Below, piece by piece: positions 33,565-43,257 of a DNA stretch of 64,000 bases (positions within the stretch are counted from its first letter, which is position 1; each line of letters starts with the position of its first letter). The notes beneath the pieces are model-generated. The model did not search any database. It worked only from the letters and a program-made list of their open reading frames with translations, and was not told the origin of the DNA. The DNA comes from Shewanella sp. MR-4. Lineage in GTDB: Bacteria > Pseudomonadota > Gammaproteobacteria > Enterobacterales > Shewanellaceae. The stretch spans positions 3,407,001 to 3,471,000 of the forward strand of contig NC_008321.1 of assembly GCF_000014685.1 (NCBI RefSeq), in the 5' to 3' direction. Position numbers and translations under genes: made by a program.

Positions 33565-35970
33565 ATGCTTCGTTTAGCCTTGATTTGCATCGGGATGATG
33601 TTATGTCCGATTTTTACCCCACAGACCTTAGCACAAGACTACCAAAAACCTTCCTCTGCGTTGCAGCAAACCATTAACCACAGTACCAGCCTCACGACTC
33701 GGCTTTCAAACGATCACCAATGGTTGGCATTGCTCAGCCCTATTTCGGCTCCCAGTATTACTACGTTGGCCATACCAGAGCAGAAACTCGCCGGGTTACG
33801 TATCGCGGCAGAGCAATATTTACCCAGCCGTATTAGCAAACGCTATCACCAACTCAGGCTAATTCATATTCAAAACAATCAGCAGCGAATGATTAGCTTG
33901 CCCGGCGGCCATGATATTACTGAGCTACAGTTTTCCCCCGACAGTCGCTATCTGTCCTATGTGAGCCTAACGCCAGAGGGCGGTTACTTATATGTTTACG
34001 ACATCGTTAAAGGTCAGCATAAGCGTCTCTCGGATGAGCGCCTTAATGGCACCATAAGTCTTGACTATCAATGGGCTAACAATACCACCCTGCTCGCGCG
34101 TTTCGTGATAGCACCCGAGATCAACACGGTTGAGACTCAAGCTTCCATCGCCCCAAAAACTAAGGAAACCTCGGGTAAAAATAGTCCGCAGCGCACCTAT
34201 CAAGATCTACTGAAAACCGCCGCGGATAAACAACGCTTTAACCAACTGACCACCAGTCAACTGGCAAGGGTAGATTTAGATGGCAAACTGACGAACATCG
34301 CCACACCGAGCATTATTAAGGAGTTTTCGGTGTCGCCCGATGGTCAATATATCTTAACGAGTCAGCTCACCACGCCCTTCTCGACTCAAGTAAAGTATTA
34401 TGATTTCCCAATCTTAACAGAGATCTACAAACTTAACGGCCAACGAATTACTCAGTTACACCAAAGCCAGAGTGGAGAATCTAAGCCCCAAGGACGAGAC
34501 TCAGTTTTGCCCGGCCCGCGGATGTTCCATTGGGTTCAAGGGCAAGCCGCCACCTTAGCCTTTACCGAAGCTCTAGATCAGGGCGATAGCCAGCAGGAGG
34601 CGCCGCTACGGGACAGTCTATGGCAACTCGATGCCCCCTTTGCCCAAAAAGCCAAACTGATCGCCAAAACCCCATGGCGGATCCTCGATATCGATTGGGC
34701 GGAAAACAACATCGCCTTAGTGACGCAGCGCAATAGCAAAGCACAGTTACTACGACTCAGCAGCCTAGACTCAAGTATTGGACAAAGCTCGTTACATACC
34801 TTGAACGAACGCAATCTGCGCGATAAATATCAAGAACTTGGCTCATTCCCAAGGCTATATTCCCAAGGTAAAGGGCAAGTGGTTCGCCTGCAGCAGCAAG
34901 CACAAACCACAGAGCTACTCCACTACGGCCAAGGGGCGTCCCCTCAGGGCGATAAGCCATTTTTAAAACGCACCTCACTCGCTACAGGCGAATCATCACT
35001 GTTATGGCAGTCTGCAACTAACCAATTGGAGTCAGTGCGCTATGTGCTCAATCTTGAGCCATTACAAATAATTATTAACCGTGAAAGCCCTACGGAGCCT
35101 CCGAGTCTTGTCTTAATCAATGGCACGAAGGAAAGCCTGCTATACCAACAAACCGATGGACTGAGTGCATATCGGGGCATGCAAAAGCAACTTGTCACCT
35201 ACAACAGAGCCGATGGTGTTCCCCTATCTGGCACACTCTACTTACCCGCCAATTACACTAAGGCGCAAGGTACCTTACCCGTGTTGATGTGGGCTTATCC
35301 GCGGGAATTTAACGATCCCGATGTTGCTGGCCAAATTAGTTTTAGCGCCAATCAATATCCCACTATCAGCCCTAGAGGCCCGATCCCGCTTGTTGCCGAA
35401 GGCTTTGCGGTGTTTGATAAAGTCTCTATGCCCATCATAGCCCTTGGGGATAAAGAGCCCAATGATAGCTTTCGCGAACAACTCGTTGCCAACGCCCAAG
35501 CGGCTATCGATACCTTGGTCGATTTAGGCATTGCCGATCGCAAACAAATCGCGGTGGGCGGACATTCCTATGGGGCCTTTATGGTCGCAAATTTGCTCGC
35601 ACATACGGATTTGTTTTATGCCGGTATTGCCCGTAGCGGGGCTTACAACCGCAGTCTCACTCCTTTTGGTTTCCAAAATGAGGAGCGTTATTACTGGCAA
35701 GCCAATGATATATATCAGCAAATGTCTCCATTTAATTATGCTGATAAAATCAAATCGCCTTTACTCTTGGTTCACGGTGAGATGGATCAAAACTCAGGCA
35801 CTTTCCCGCTGCAATCTGAACGCCTATTCGATGCAATGCAAGGGCTTGGCGGTAAAGCAAGGTTAGTTGTTCTGCCCTTTGAAGGACACAGTTATGCGGC
35901 TAAGGAATCCCTAGAACATTTGCTATGGGAACAAAGCCAGTTCTTAAAGACAAATCTGCCCATACGCTAA
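33565..35970 (+). CDS. Secreted prolyl oligopeptidase family (S9) peptidase
   Basis: An 801-residue exported serine peptidase. ATG 33565 (AGGGA seven bases upstream) starts a signal peptide MLRLALICIGMMLCP ending TLAQ; the longer frame adds 29 residues before it. A beta-propeller covers the N-terminal two thirds (SPDSRYLSYVSLTPEGGY, SPDGQYILTSQL). The alpha/beta-hydrolase domain (about 575-801) has the nucleophile in GGHSYGAFMVAN, the Asp in LLVHGEMDQNSG and the His in PFEGHSYAAKE. It should degrade short peptides in the periplasm or outside. Flanked by the propeller regulator and a TonB receptor. Confidence 0.92.
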   Translation: MLRLALICIGMMLCPIFTPQTLAQDYQKPSSALQQTINHSTSLTTRLSNDHQWLALLSPISAPSITTLAIPEQKLAGLRIAAEQYLPSRISKRYHQLRLIHIQNNQQRMISLPGGHDITELQFSPDSRYLSYVSLTPEGGYLYVYDIVKGQHKRLSDERLNGTISLDYQWANNTTLLARFVIAPEINTVETQASIAPKTKETSGKNSPQRTYQDLLKTAADKQRFNQLTTSQLARVDLDGKLTNIATPSIIKEFSVSPDGQYILTSQLTTPFSTQVKYYDFPILTEIYKLNGQRITQLHQSQSGESKPQGRDSVLPGPRMFHWVQGQAATLAFTEALDQGDSQQEAPLRDSLWQLDAPFAQKAKLIAKTPWRILDIDWAENNIALVTQRNSKAQLLRLSSLDSSIGQSSLHTLNERNLRDKYQELGSFPRLYSQGKGQVVRLQQQAQTTELLHYGQGASPQGDKPFLKRTSLATGESSLLWQSATNQLESVRYVLNLEPLQIIINRESPTEPPSLVLINGTKESLLYQQTDGLSAYRGMQKQLVTYNRADGVPLSGTLYLPANYTKAQGTLPVLMWAYPREFNDPDVAGQISFSANQYPTISPRGPIPLVAEGFAVFDKVSMPIIALGDKEPNDSFREQLVANAQAAIDTLVDLGIADRKQIAVGGHSYGAFMVANLLAHTDLFYAGIARSGAYNRSLTPFGFQNEERYYWQANDIYQQMSPFNYADKIKSPLLLVHGEMDQNSGTFPLQSERLFDAMQGLGGKARLVVLPFEGHSYAAKESLEHLLWEQSQFLKTNLPIR

Positions 35971-36023
35971 TCTACAAACCAATGCGCTTGGTAAGCGCTT
36001 AACATTTCACAAGAACACATCTC

Positions 36024-36058
36024 AGGCCATTGGCGGCATAACGAGCCGCCAATGGCCT
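36024..36058. repeat. Perfect 14-bp inverted repeat after the S9 peptidase gene
   Basis: AGGCCATTGGCGGC (36024-36037) and GCCGCCAATGGCCT (36045-36058) are exact reverse complements with loop ATAACGA. A very stable hairpin without a T-run on either strand, 54 bp past the peptidase stop. Confidence 0.7.
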
Positions 36059-36415
36059 AACAAGTTACTGTCATCGCCAGTCCCAAGACCCAGTGTTAAT
36101 ACTAGATTCTTGAGAATATCCCTCACTTACGCACTTAGCCTTTGCCTCTGTTAACCTTTTTCTGCTTCCTGTCCGTTAGCCGACTTACTTCTAGCATATT
36201 TATACACTGACCCAAGGAGCGACTAATATCAGTAGCCTATGCTAGGAGCTAATATTTAGAACTAGTGCTAAGTATTGATGTTAAGTGCTTAAGTTAAACA
36301 CGGCAGTCCAGATGAGTATCAAAGATTAGTTTCGCCTATACCGTTATAGGCTTGATGCGTGCATCGAACCTATTGCGACGAACCCTTGATGTACGCGTCT
36401 AACGGTTATCGGCAA

Positions 36416-36449
36416 TAAAAAAACCGCATGCAGGGAGCCACATGCGGTT
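36416..36449 (-). terminator. Rho-independent terminator of the TonB-receptor gene
   Basis: AACCGCATG (36422-36430) pairs with CATGCGGTT (36441-36449), loop of 10; on the minus strand the stem runs into a T-run (the As at 36416-36421). It lies 36 bp past the receptor stop. Confidence 0.85.
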
Positions 36450-36485
36450 GAGCAAACTTAAGTTAATAGTATCAATTCAGTGATA

Positions 36486-39400
36486 TTAGAACTTAAGCTC
36501 TGCACCTAGGTAAGCATAACGTCCCACACCACCGCCATAGGCGCTGTTGTAGTTACCATTGCCCGTTTCGTCTAAATCACCGGTATCAGCAACCCAAGGA
36601 CCTTGATTGTCGAAGATGTTGCGCACACCACCGTATAAACGTAATTCAGCCTTGCTCACATCCATAGTGTAAGACACGGATAAATCGTGGGTGATATACG
36701 AGCTGTAGAATAGGAATGCTGGCGTTTCTGGATTGGCCACAGCAGTATCATCACCTGCGTCAAGTTTTGCCTGGTTCTTTGCCTTCAGCACGTTCCACTC
36801 TTCGACTCTCTCGTGGCTATCGACCATGGCACTCTTATACTTAGCGCTCCAACGTACACGCCAATCATCGTTTCTCCAAGTCAATGAAATTGCGCCTCTG
36901 TCTTCAAAAATGCCACTGTCAAGCTCACCTACATAGTCATCTTCTACTAGGCCATCGGCACCATAATAACTTGAGCTAAATTCCAACACATGGGTCCAGT
37001 TGGTTTTTAAGCTTAGCTCACCGTAACCATCCAGCTGCCACTCGTAGGCCATGGCAATATCAACACCGCGAGTGACGATATCATTCAGGTTAAGCTCCTG
37101 TTGGATAATTTGAGTGATTTGCCCTTCAGTATCACGAGTGATGACCTGGCAGTATTCGTTATCGGCACCATAGGGGTTACTGGAGTTGTAACATTCGGCC
37201 AGAATATCTTCGTTGCTTAATGAACCAATGGCATCGGCAACCTTAATATCGTAATAATCGACCGCCAGATTAAAACCTTCTAGGAAGGCGGGCGCCATGG
37301 TAAAGCCAAGGGTATAGGTATCCGCCGTCTCTTCGGTCAGATTTTCATTACCAGCATTGGGTGAATACTTAGAACCGCTTTCCGCCTCAAAACTACCAGT
37401 GCTAGCTATGACCGCAGCGATACCCGGATCGAGTCGACAACTATCATGCCCAGCCCCTGTTGAAGTTGCCGTTACTCCATCACAAATATCGCGAATACTG
37501 TCGTAATCCCCACGGGGTGGAGAAATCAGTTCGGTAATATTCGGTGCACGTTGCGAGCGAGAGTAATTAGCACGTAGGGCATAGTTTGCGATAGGCTCCC
37601 ACAAGATACCCGCGCGATAACTCGACATTAAGTCAATGTTTTTCTGGCTATAATCAGCAAGACGCAATGACAAATCTAGGTCAAGCTTATGGGCGAAAGA
37701 CTCATCCCTTAACAAGGGAAGATTCGCTTCACCAAAGGTTTCCCATACTGTCACATCCCCTTCGAATGGCGGTACGTCGTTAAAGGTAATCGCATCGCCA
37801 CGCATCGCTTTATCGGTATCGACGGCTTGGGTATCACGGCGATATTCAATACCGAACGCAGATTGCACGCCACCTGCGGGTAATTCGAACAATTCCCCGG
37901 AGATAAATCCTAGGGCATTAAATTGCGTGATATCTGTGTTGATGTAGGGATTGGCGCGGATATAGTCAGCCCCTTCTTTGCTGATTGAACCTTCCCCAAA
38001 GATATTCACTGGGACGCAGCCCTCGGCTCTAGCCTCTTCGCTGGCGCATTGGATAGTCGTGCCATCGGCGGCATATTCGGCATCGAGGGCATATTTCAGA
38101 CGACGAATACTGATCTCATTGCTGCGGCGTTGACGCTGTTCGAACTTACCGTAACCAATCGAGGCATCCCAGGTCCAAGTATCAAATAAATAGCCCTGTA
38201 ATCCTGCCCAAGTACGTAGGGTTGTGCGCTCGTTATCGCTCTCGACTGGCCCCACTTCTTGGAAACGGCGATCCCAGCTAATACTCTTTCCGGCAGTTGC
38301 GGCAATTTCGGCAGGCACATAAGGATTATTTGGTGAAATGCTGCCAGCAGCAATGGATCCTGGCAAGCCAGTCTCAGGATCGATGTAAAGCTCGGAATCG
38401 TTATAATCTTGGCCTTCGGCATCGGTACGACGAAACGCAGTATTGCGGCTAAATTGTACTTGCACATTGGCACGCACATCGTCGCTAAGGTCATAGTTCA
38501 TTTTGACCGCTGCGGCTAAGGTATCCTCAGGAACCTTTAGCAGACCAGTAGTGTAGCCGTTGTAACCGTCACGCTCTTCTTTAAAGTCGGTCTTAAGCTC
38601 AGTGCCATCGTACCACCAAGAATTTGACTTAAAGCGACCGCCAACGATGTCGTTGCTGCGCTCGCGCCAATCGTCTCGGGTTATATCACGCATACACTGA
38701 TCGCCATCGACCGTGTTCATGGCATTACACATTTGCTTTTTATCGTAGGCAAAACTTGACTCATACAGGGCTCTTTCCCTGTCGGTTGCAAATAATCCAT
38801 GTTGCTTATCGTAAGTGGCGCTGGCGAAGATATAACCTTTATCACCATTAAAATCAGCGCCATAGCCCATATCCACTGTGGTTTCGCGGCCACCACCTTC
38901 GGTGGTTTCGCCGCCACGGGCATTTATCTCAAAGCCAGTCTTATTCTGCTGAGTAATAATGTTCACCACACCGGCAATCGCATCCGAGCCATAGACGGCC
39001 GACGCACCGCCAGTGATGATTTCGACCTTATCGACCATAGCCGCGGGAATAGTGCTTAGACTGATGTAGTTACCGCTGTAACTGTTTGATACCACACGGC
39101 GACCATCGATCAAGGTCAGAGTGCGGTCTGTACCTAAGTTACGTAAATCAATGGTTGAAAGACCCGTATTTTGTACGCTCGATTGGCTATTTGTGCTGCT
39201 AACGCCTTCTGCTAATGCAGGAATTTGGTCAACTAAAATATCCGCCAATGAGCCGATACCGCTATCGGCGATGTCTTTAGCATCTAACCCCTGTAGTGGG
39301 GTACTAAGGGAAAAGCTGTCACGCTTAATGCGCGACCCTGTTACTGTGACTTTTTCAATAGCTTCTTGCTTATCTGCGACCTCAATTTCAATTCGATTGG

Positions 39401-39509
39401 CACTCTCATTCACCGTATTCACTTCAATCGGATCGGTAGCCCAGGCTACCGAAGGGGCAATACCAAACATTGATGCTTGTATTGCTAAGGTCAATAGTTT
39501 CTTCTTCAT
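36486..39509 (-). CDS. TonB-dependent outer-membrane receptor
   Basis: A 1007-residue receptor. ATG 39507-39509 (purine-rich AAGGTGGGAAGG before it) starts a signal peptide MKKKLLTLAIQASMFG ending VAWA. The plug domain (about 45-170) has IEKVTVTGSRIKRD, likely including the TonB-box area, then LADILVDQIPAL, STIDLRNLGTDRTLTLIDGR in part, and GGASAVYGSDAIAGVVNI. The barrel follows and ends in the aromatic C-terminus YLGAELKF. Length and plug style match the large Shewanella/Xanthomonadaceae group that imports peptides or glycans rather than short siderophore receptors. No Fur-like box seen. Convergent with the S9 peptidase, suggesting peptide uptake. Confidence 0.9.
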   Translation of the reverse strand: MKKKLLTLAIQASMFGIAPSVAWATDPIEVNTVNESANRIEIEVADKQEAIEKVTVTGSRIKRDSFSLSTPLQGLDAKDIADSGIGSLADILVDQIPALAEGVSSTNSQSSVQNTGLSTIDLRNLGTDRTLTLIDGRRVVSNSYSGNYISLSTIPAAMVDKVEIITGGASAVYGSDAIAGVVNIITQQNKTGFEINARGGETTEGGGRETTVDMGYGADFNGDKGYIFASATYDKQHGLFATDRERALYESSFAYDKKQMCNAMNTVDGDQCMRDITRDDWRERSNDIVGGRFKSNSWWYDGTELKTDFKEERDGYNGYTTGLLKVPEDTLAAAVKMNYDLSDDVRANVQVQFSRNTAFRRTDAEGQDYNDSELYIDPETGLPGSIAAGSISPNNPYVPAEIAATAGKSISWDRRFQEVGPVESDNERTTLRTWAGLQGYLFDTWTWDASIGYGKFEQRQRRSNEISIRRLKYALDAEYAADGTTIQCASEEARAEGCVPVNIFGEGSISKEGADYIRANPYINTDITQFNALGFISGELFELPAGGVQSAFGIEYRRDTQAVDTDKAMRGDAITFNDVPPFEGDVTVWETFGEANLPLLRDESFAHKLDLDLSLRLADYSQKNIDLMSSYRAGILWEPIANYALRANYSRSQRAPNITELISPPRGDYDSIRDICDGVTATSTGAGHDSCRLDPGIAAVIASTGSFEAESGSKYSPNAGNENLTEETADTYTLGFTMAPAFLEGFNLAVDYYDIKVADAIGSLSNEDILAECYNSSNPYGADNEYCQVITRDTEGQITQIIQQELNLNDIVTRGVDIAMAYEWQLDGYGELSLKTNWTHVLEFSSSYYGADGLVEDDYVGELDSGIFEDRGAISLTWRNDDWRVRWSAKYKSAMVDSHERVEEWNVLKAKNQAKLDAGDDTAVANPETPAFLFYSSYITHDLSVSYTMDVSKAELRLYGGVRNIFDNQGPWVADTGDLDETGNGNYNSAYGGGVGRYAYLGAELKF

Positions 39510-40199
39510 CCTTCCCACCTTCACTTTTAGACATCGCAAACCATTTTTGTTGTTATTTGGCTCTGTTACTTGAATTAATCCAAAAACCTTAGTCAGCGAT
39601 TTTTCTTCAAGGACTTTGGTCTAATCATGGTTAGCAACACGGCAAACACATAATTAACATTTAAGTAACCCAGTCCTTTTACTTTGCCTAGTAAAGAGCG
39701 GCAACGAAATACCCCTCGTTTATTTCCCCGTTTTATATCTATTAAACATCTATTCTTTTATTTTCATAAACTTAAAAACATTAAAGAAGAATAATCAGAC
39801 AATTAAATGCGCAAGTTATTTGGGAGGAAAACTCCCTAAATCACTGGATTGCCCTCTGTACGGCATAGGCAAATAACAGACAAAAATGGCTAATATCCCG
39901 AGAAAAAGCTGTTGATTGGTACAATAAGCCATGATCAAAAATGCACAATATAAAAACCCATCTATGCTTGATCACAGTTGTGTCATCTAAACTCGCTAAA
40001 GTGATTGTTAACTAAGCAGTAAATACACAACTCTCTAGTTGTAAGGGTCAACTTAGGTCTGAGCAATATGGAGGCGCAACACTTCAATTAAGGGAATGGT
40101 TATTTATCTAGCTCAACTTAACCAGCAAGATAAACAAGGATTTATGCAATAAGCGCTAAGCACATGTCGGCATAAATCGACTGAATAGGAAATCAATCA
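39510..40199. other. AT-rich spacer between the TonB receptor and aqpZ
   Basis: 690 bp between divergent genes; must hold both promoters. I see only a short hairpin GGGAG-GAAAA-CTCCC (39822-39836) and no convincing gene, Fur box or CRP palindrome. Confidence 0.5.
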
Positions 40200-40895
40200 A
40201 TGAATATGTCACAAAAAATGGCGGCAGAATTTTTGGGCACTCTGTGGCTGGTTCTCGGCGGCTGCGGCAGCGCAGTGCTTGCAGCAGCTTTTCCTGAGGT
40301 GGGGATAGGCTTACTCGGAGTGTCACTTGCCTTTGGTTTAACGGTTCTGACAATGGCCTTTGCGATTGGTCATATCTCAGGTTGTCATCTGAATCCAGCG
40401 GTATCCTTTGGACTTTGGGCTGGCGGACGTTTTCCCGCATCGGAACTCCTGCCTTATATCATTGCCCAAGTGGCGGGCGGTATTGTCGGTGCTGGCGCAT
40501 TGTACGCAATCGCCTCAGGGCAAGAAGGTTTTAGTCTAGCGGCGGGCTTTGCTTCTAACGGCTTTGGCGAACATTCGCCCGGCGGTTACAGCATGATGTC
40601 GGTGCTGATCTGCGAAATCGTGATGACCTTGTTCTTTTTATTAGTGATTTTAGGGGCGACCGACGAGCGTGCGCCTAAAGGCTTTGCACCGATTGCGATT
40701 GGTCTGTGTTTAACCCTTATTCACTTAATCAGCATTCCCGTGTCAAATACCTCGGTCAATCCGGCCCGCAGTACCGGCCCTGCGCTTTTTGTTGGCGATT
40801 GGGCAGTATCGCAACTGTGGATTTTCTGGGTTGCCCCCATAGTTGGTGCGATTATCGCGGGCGTGATTTACCGTTATTTCAACGCCGCTAAGTAA
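40200..40895 (+). CDS. aqpZ: Aquaporin Z
   Basis: Inner-membrane water channel, 231 residues and six helices. Both NPA half-helices are present: GHISGCHLNPAVSFG and SNTSVNPARSTGPALF. The residues around the second (His in LTLIHLISIPV and Arg after NPA) fit the narrow water-selective filter rather than a glycerol facilitator. AGGA lies eight bases before the ATG; a second ATG two codons later is possible. A gene of the DUF2750 family follows after 155 bp. Confidence 0.95.
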   Translation: MNMSQKMAAEFLGTLWLVLGGCGSAVLAAAFPEVGIGLLGVSLAFGLTVLTMAFAIGHISGCHLNPAVSFGLWAGGRFPASELLPYIIAQVAGGIVGAGALYAIASGQEGFSLAAGFASNGFGEHSPGGYSMMSVLICEIVMTLFFLLVILGATDERAPKGFAPIAIGLCLTLIHLISIPVSNTSVNPARSTGPALFVGDWAVSQLWIFWVAPIVGAIIAGVIYRYFNAAK

Positions 40896-41050
40896 TTCCC
40901 CGCTAGCAACAGCGCCCTCGCGGCGCTGTTGTGCTTTTTCAAACCCCGCTCTAATGTTACCATCTTGCCAACTGGTGAGTTTGCTGTGCCTGCGTTTGTA
41001 CGTTAGTGGCACGACAGGCTTCGCCCTATTCACGCATAAGAGATATTTTC

Positions 41051-41431
41051 ATGAGCAAGACTGTTAAAACCTTTGCAGAAGCCGCTGGCATGACTCCAGA
41101 AGGTCGTTACGATTACCTCGTTGAACAAGTTAAACAACACAAAGTGTTATGGACGCTACAGGACCAAGATGGTTGCGTCATGCTGACCACAGAAGATGAA
41201 GATTGCATCCCAATGTGGCCAACCGAAGAAGCGGCCGAGTCTTGGGCAGTCGATGACTGGAGCGAATGCCAAACCTTAGCGATTCCCTATGATGAATGGC
41301 ATGACAGATGGGTTCCTGGCATGGAAGAAGACGACCTGTTCGTTGCCGTATTCCCAGTACAGGATGACTTAGGTGTGGTGATCCCACCCTATGAATTAGA
41401 TCAACGTTTAGTTACTAAACAAAGCCACTAA
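41051..41431 (+). CDS. DUF2750 family protein
   Basis: A 126-residue acidic cytoplasmic protein. FAEAAGMTPEGRYDYLVEQV followed by LWTLQDQDGCVMLTTEDEDC and PMWPTEEAAESWAVDDW fits DUF2750 well; these proteins resemble small regulatory or inhibitor-like folds but have no known role. ATG 41051 is preferred to the upstream frame. It is followed after 18 bp by a membrane protein gene, with which it probably forms a unit. Confidence 0.78.
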   Translation: MSKTVKTFAEAAGMTPEGRYDYLVEQVKQHKVLWTLQDQDGCVMLTTEDEDCIPMWPTEEAAESWAVDDWSECQTLAIPYDEWHDRWVPGMEEDDLFVAVFPVQDDLGVVIPPYELDQRLVTKQSH

Positions 41432-41449
41432 TCAAAAGGGCAAACCACA

Positions 41450-41905
41450 ATGTCGCTGAGCGAGCAAGAATCCTCTTTGGCAACTCAGGCTACGCCGTCC
41501 TTGGCGAAAGCCCGTTTACCTAAACGCTTAATTGCCTTGCTGCTACTCTATGTTGCGGCATCGGTTAGCGGCTTAATTGCCAAACAAGGGGTGCTTTTCT
41601 GCCTGTTAACCCTATTGATGGTGCTTGGGATTATCGGTCGCCAAAAGGCTGGACTGATTATGTTAAGGGGTTACACCTTAGTGCAATTGGCGCTAGTCAG
41701 CATGTTGCCTGTGATCCTTTATGATCCCGACAACCTAGTGGCCGGGCCAACCACAGTGCATCTTGGCGAGTGGCAAGAAAAGCTGCCCGATTACGTGATT
41801 TTTATCGTGTTGATTGTCTTATCTTTATTGCAGGTGTGGGTGGCATTCGATAAGAAAGTGAAGGCTTGGTTTAAACCTAAGCTTAATCTGAATATTATGA
41901 ATTAA
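41450..41905 (+). CDS. Membrane protein of unknown function
   Basis: A 151-residue protein with a charged N-terminus and four hydrophobic stretches: LIALLLLYVAASVSGLIA, VLFCLLTLLMVLGIIG, LVQLALVSMLPVILY and YVIFIVLIVLSLLQVWVAF, ending in a basic tail. I do not recognise a family. Codon use matches its neighbours and it sits 18 bp after the DUF2750 gene, with a terminator downstream, so it looks like a real second gene of a two-gene unit. Confidence 0.72.
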   Translation: MSLSEQESSLATQATPSLAKARLPKRLIALLLLYVAASVSGLIAKQGVLFCLLTLLMVLGIIGRQKAGLIMLRGYTLVQLALVSMLPVILYDPDNLVAGPTTVHLGEWQEKLPDYVIFIVLIVLSLLQVWVAFDKKVKAWFKPKLNLNIMN

Positions 41906-41966
41906 CTCCAATGCAACGCGATTACGCCTTGCTTTGCCAATAACTTGCAACCCTTGAAAGACCAAC

Positions 41967-41996
41967 AAAAAAGCCGTCATCTCGACGGCTTTTTTT
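41967..41996. terminator. Bidirectional terminator between the membrane-protein gene and erpA
   Basis: AAAAAAGCCGTC (41967-41978) pairs with GACGGCTTTTTT (41984-41995), loop ATCTC. Suits both the plus-strand unit and the minus-strand erpA unit. Confidence 0.88.
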
Positions 41997-42033
41997 ATCT
42001 TCTATATCAGCTCACTACATGCGTAGAACAAAC

Positions 42034-42384
42034 TTATACAGAGAAACTTGCACCACAACCACAGGTGGTTGTCGCATTCGGGTTCTTCACAAAGAAACGC
42101 GAACCTTCGAGGCCAGAAGTGTAATCCACTTCACCGCCAACGAGGTATTGTAAGCTCATTGGATCGACGACCAATTGGACGCCTTGCTTCTCAACGGTGA
42201 AGTCGCCTTCGTTGACCTTTTCATCAAAGGTAAAGCCGTACTGAAATCCAGAACAACCACCACCCGTCACGTACACACGTAGCTTAAGTGCAGGATTTTG
42301 CTCTTCTTCCAACAAGCCCTTTACCTTAGCGGCTGCCGCATCGGTAAATTTGATAGGCATTGCTGCGTCAGCTTGATCAGTCAT
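42034..42384 (-). CDS. erpA: Iron-sulfur cluster insertion protein ErpA
   Basis: A-type carrier that delivers Fe-S clusters to target proteins such as IspG. It has 116 residues. The three cluster cysteines are present: one in GGGCSGFQYGF and the pair in TTCGCGASFSV at the C-terminus. Its start overlaps the end of the DUF6776 gene by 8 bp, so the two are co-expressed. Confidence 0.96.
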   Translation of the reverse strand: MTDQADAAMPIKFTDAAAAKVKGLLEEEQNPALKLRVYVTGGGCSGFQYGFTFDEKVNEGDFTVEKQGVQLVVDPMSLQYLVGGEVDYTSGLEGSRFFVKNPNATTTCGCGASFSV

Positions 42385-43183
42385 TACTACCTCTTACATC
42401 AGTTTTCTGGGGCAAATTATCCGTTACCTGACTATTTTGTTCAAGTATTACCCGCGGTTCTTTTTCACCCTGTAATAGTTCAGGGACACTATAGACATGT
42501 TCTGTCTGTGAATTTTTGGTCCAGCGGCTCGAAGGCACCACAACTTTGACTTTGACCTGCACCAGATTAAACCCCGCAGGCACTGTGACTTTGGTATCTA
42601 TGACCTGAAAATAGCGAAAATCAAATTCGAGCTTAGAACCCGTGAGTTTGTTCACACTTAACTCAACGGATTTTCCATCTTGCACACCGATTAGGGTGAT
42701 TTCGGTGCGGCCTTGAATCGCCTGTTTACGCTTTTGGAGTTGAGTCAAAATCAGCTTGAAATTATATTCATCCGCTAAGGCGCCCGGCGTCATTTCTAAA
42801 CCGTGAATGGCCACCCCTTCGGCATTGTCATCCGGCGACATAATACTGCGATAAAAAGCTAATTCGTGCTCCAGCTCTTTTTGTTTTTTCATCTGCTGCG
42901 CAAACATATCCTGCATTTGCGCATTGGCTTCACGCTCGACAGATAATTCTAAATTACGTGTCGCAAGTTCCTGGGTTTGCGCCTCAAGTTCCGCGGTGAC
43001 ACGTTGCAGTTTACCGCCGCCAATATGCTTTACGACGGGCTCGTCACTGTTGAGCACAATAAAGCTTACCCAAGCACCTAACAGAAATGCCACTAAGACT
43101 AAGGACAATAAATACTTGGTCGATGGACGATACTTTAGATCCATGACTTGCAGCCGATCTAGCCAACGATGATAATTTGGCAT
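42377..43183 (-). CDS. DUF6776-like membrane-anchored coiled-coil protein
   Basis: A 268-residue bitopic protein: a short cytoplasmic segment, one membrane helix (YLLSLVLVAFLLGAWVSFIVL), a periplasmic coiled coil (about residues 55-110, QRVTAELEAQTQELATRNLE and KKQKELEHELAFYRS) and a beta-rich C-terminal domain (LIGVQDGKSVELSVNKLTGS). This matches what is called DUF6776; function unknown. I chose ATG 43181-43183 rather than the longer frame, which runs into the divergent clc gene. Overlaps erpA. Confidence 0.75.
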   Translation of the reverse strand: MPNYHRWLDRLQVMDLKYRPSTKYLLSLVLVAFLLGAWVSFIVLNSDEPVVKHIGGGKLQRVTAELEAQTQELATRNLELSVEREANAQMQDMFAQQMKKQKELEHELAFYRSIMSPDDNAEGVAIHGLEMTPGALADEYNFKLILTQLQKRKQAIQGRTEITLIGVQDGKSVELSVNKLTGSKLEFDFRYFQVIDTKVTVPAGFNLVQVKVKVVVPSSRWTKNSQTEHVYSVPELLQGEKEPRVILEQNSQVTDNLPQKTDVRGSND

Positions 43184-43257
43184 TAGGTAACAGCCCCTTA
43201 TATAAAATACAATCAACTCAAGAACGAGTTCGATACAATACAACTCAGGCCAATGCA

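Larger units (their letters stand above)
35971..36485. other. Spacer between the S9 peptidase and TonB-receptor genes
   Basis: 515 bp between convergent genes. It holds a perfect 14-bp hairpin (36024-36058) near the peptidase end and the terminator of the TonB-receptor gene (36416-36449) at the other. I see nothing gene-like between them. Confidence 0.6.
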
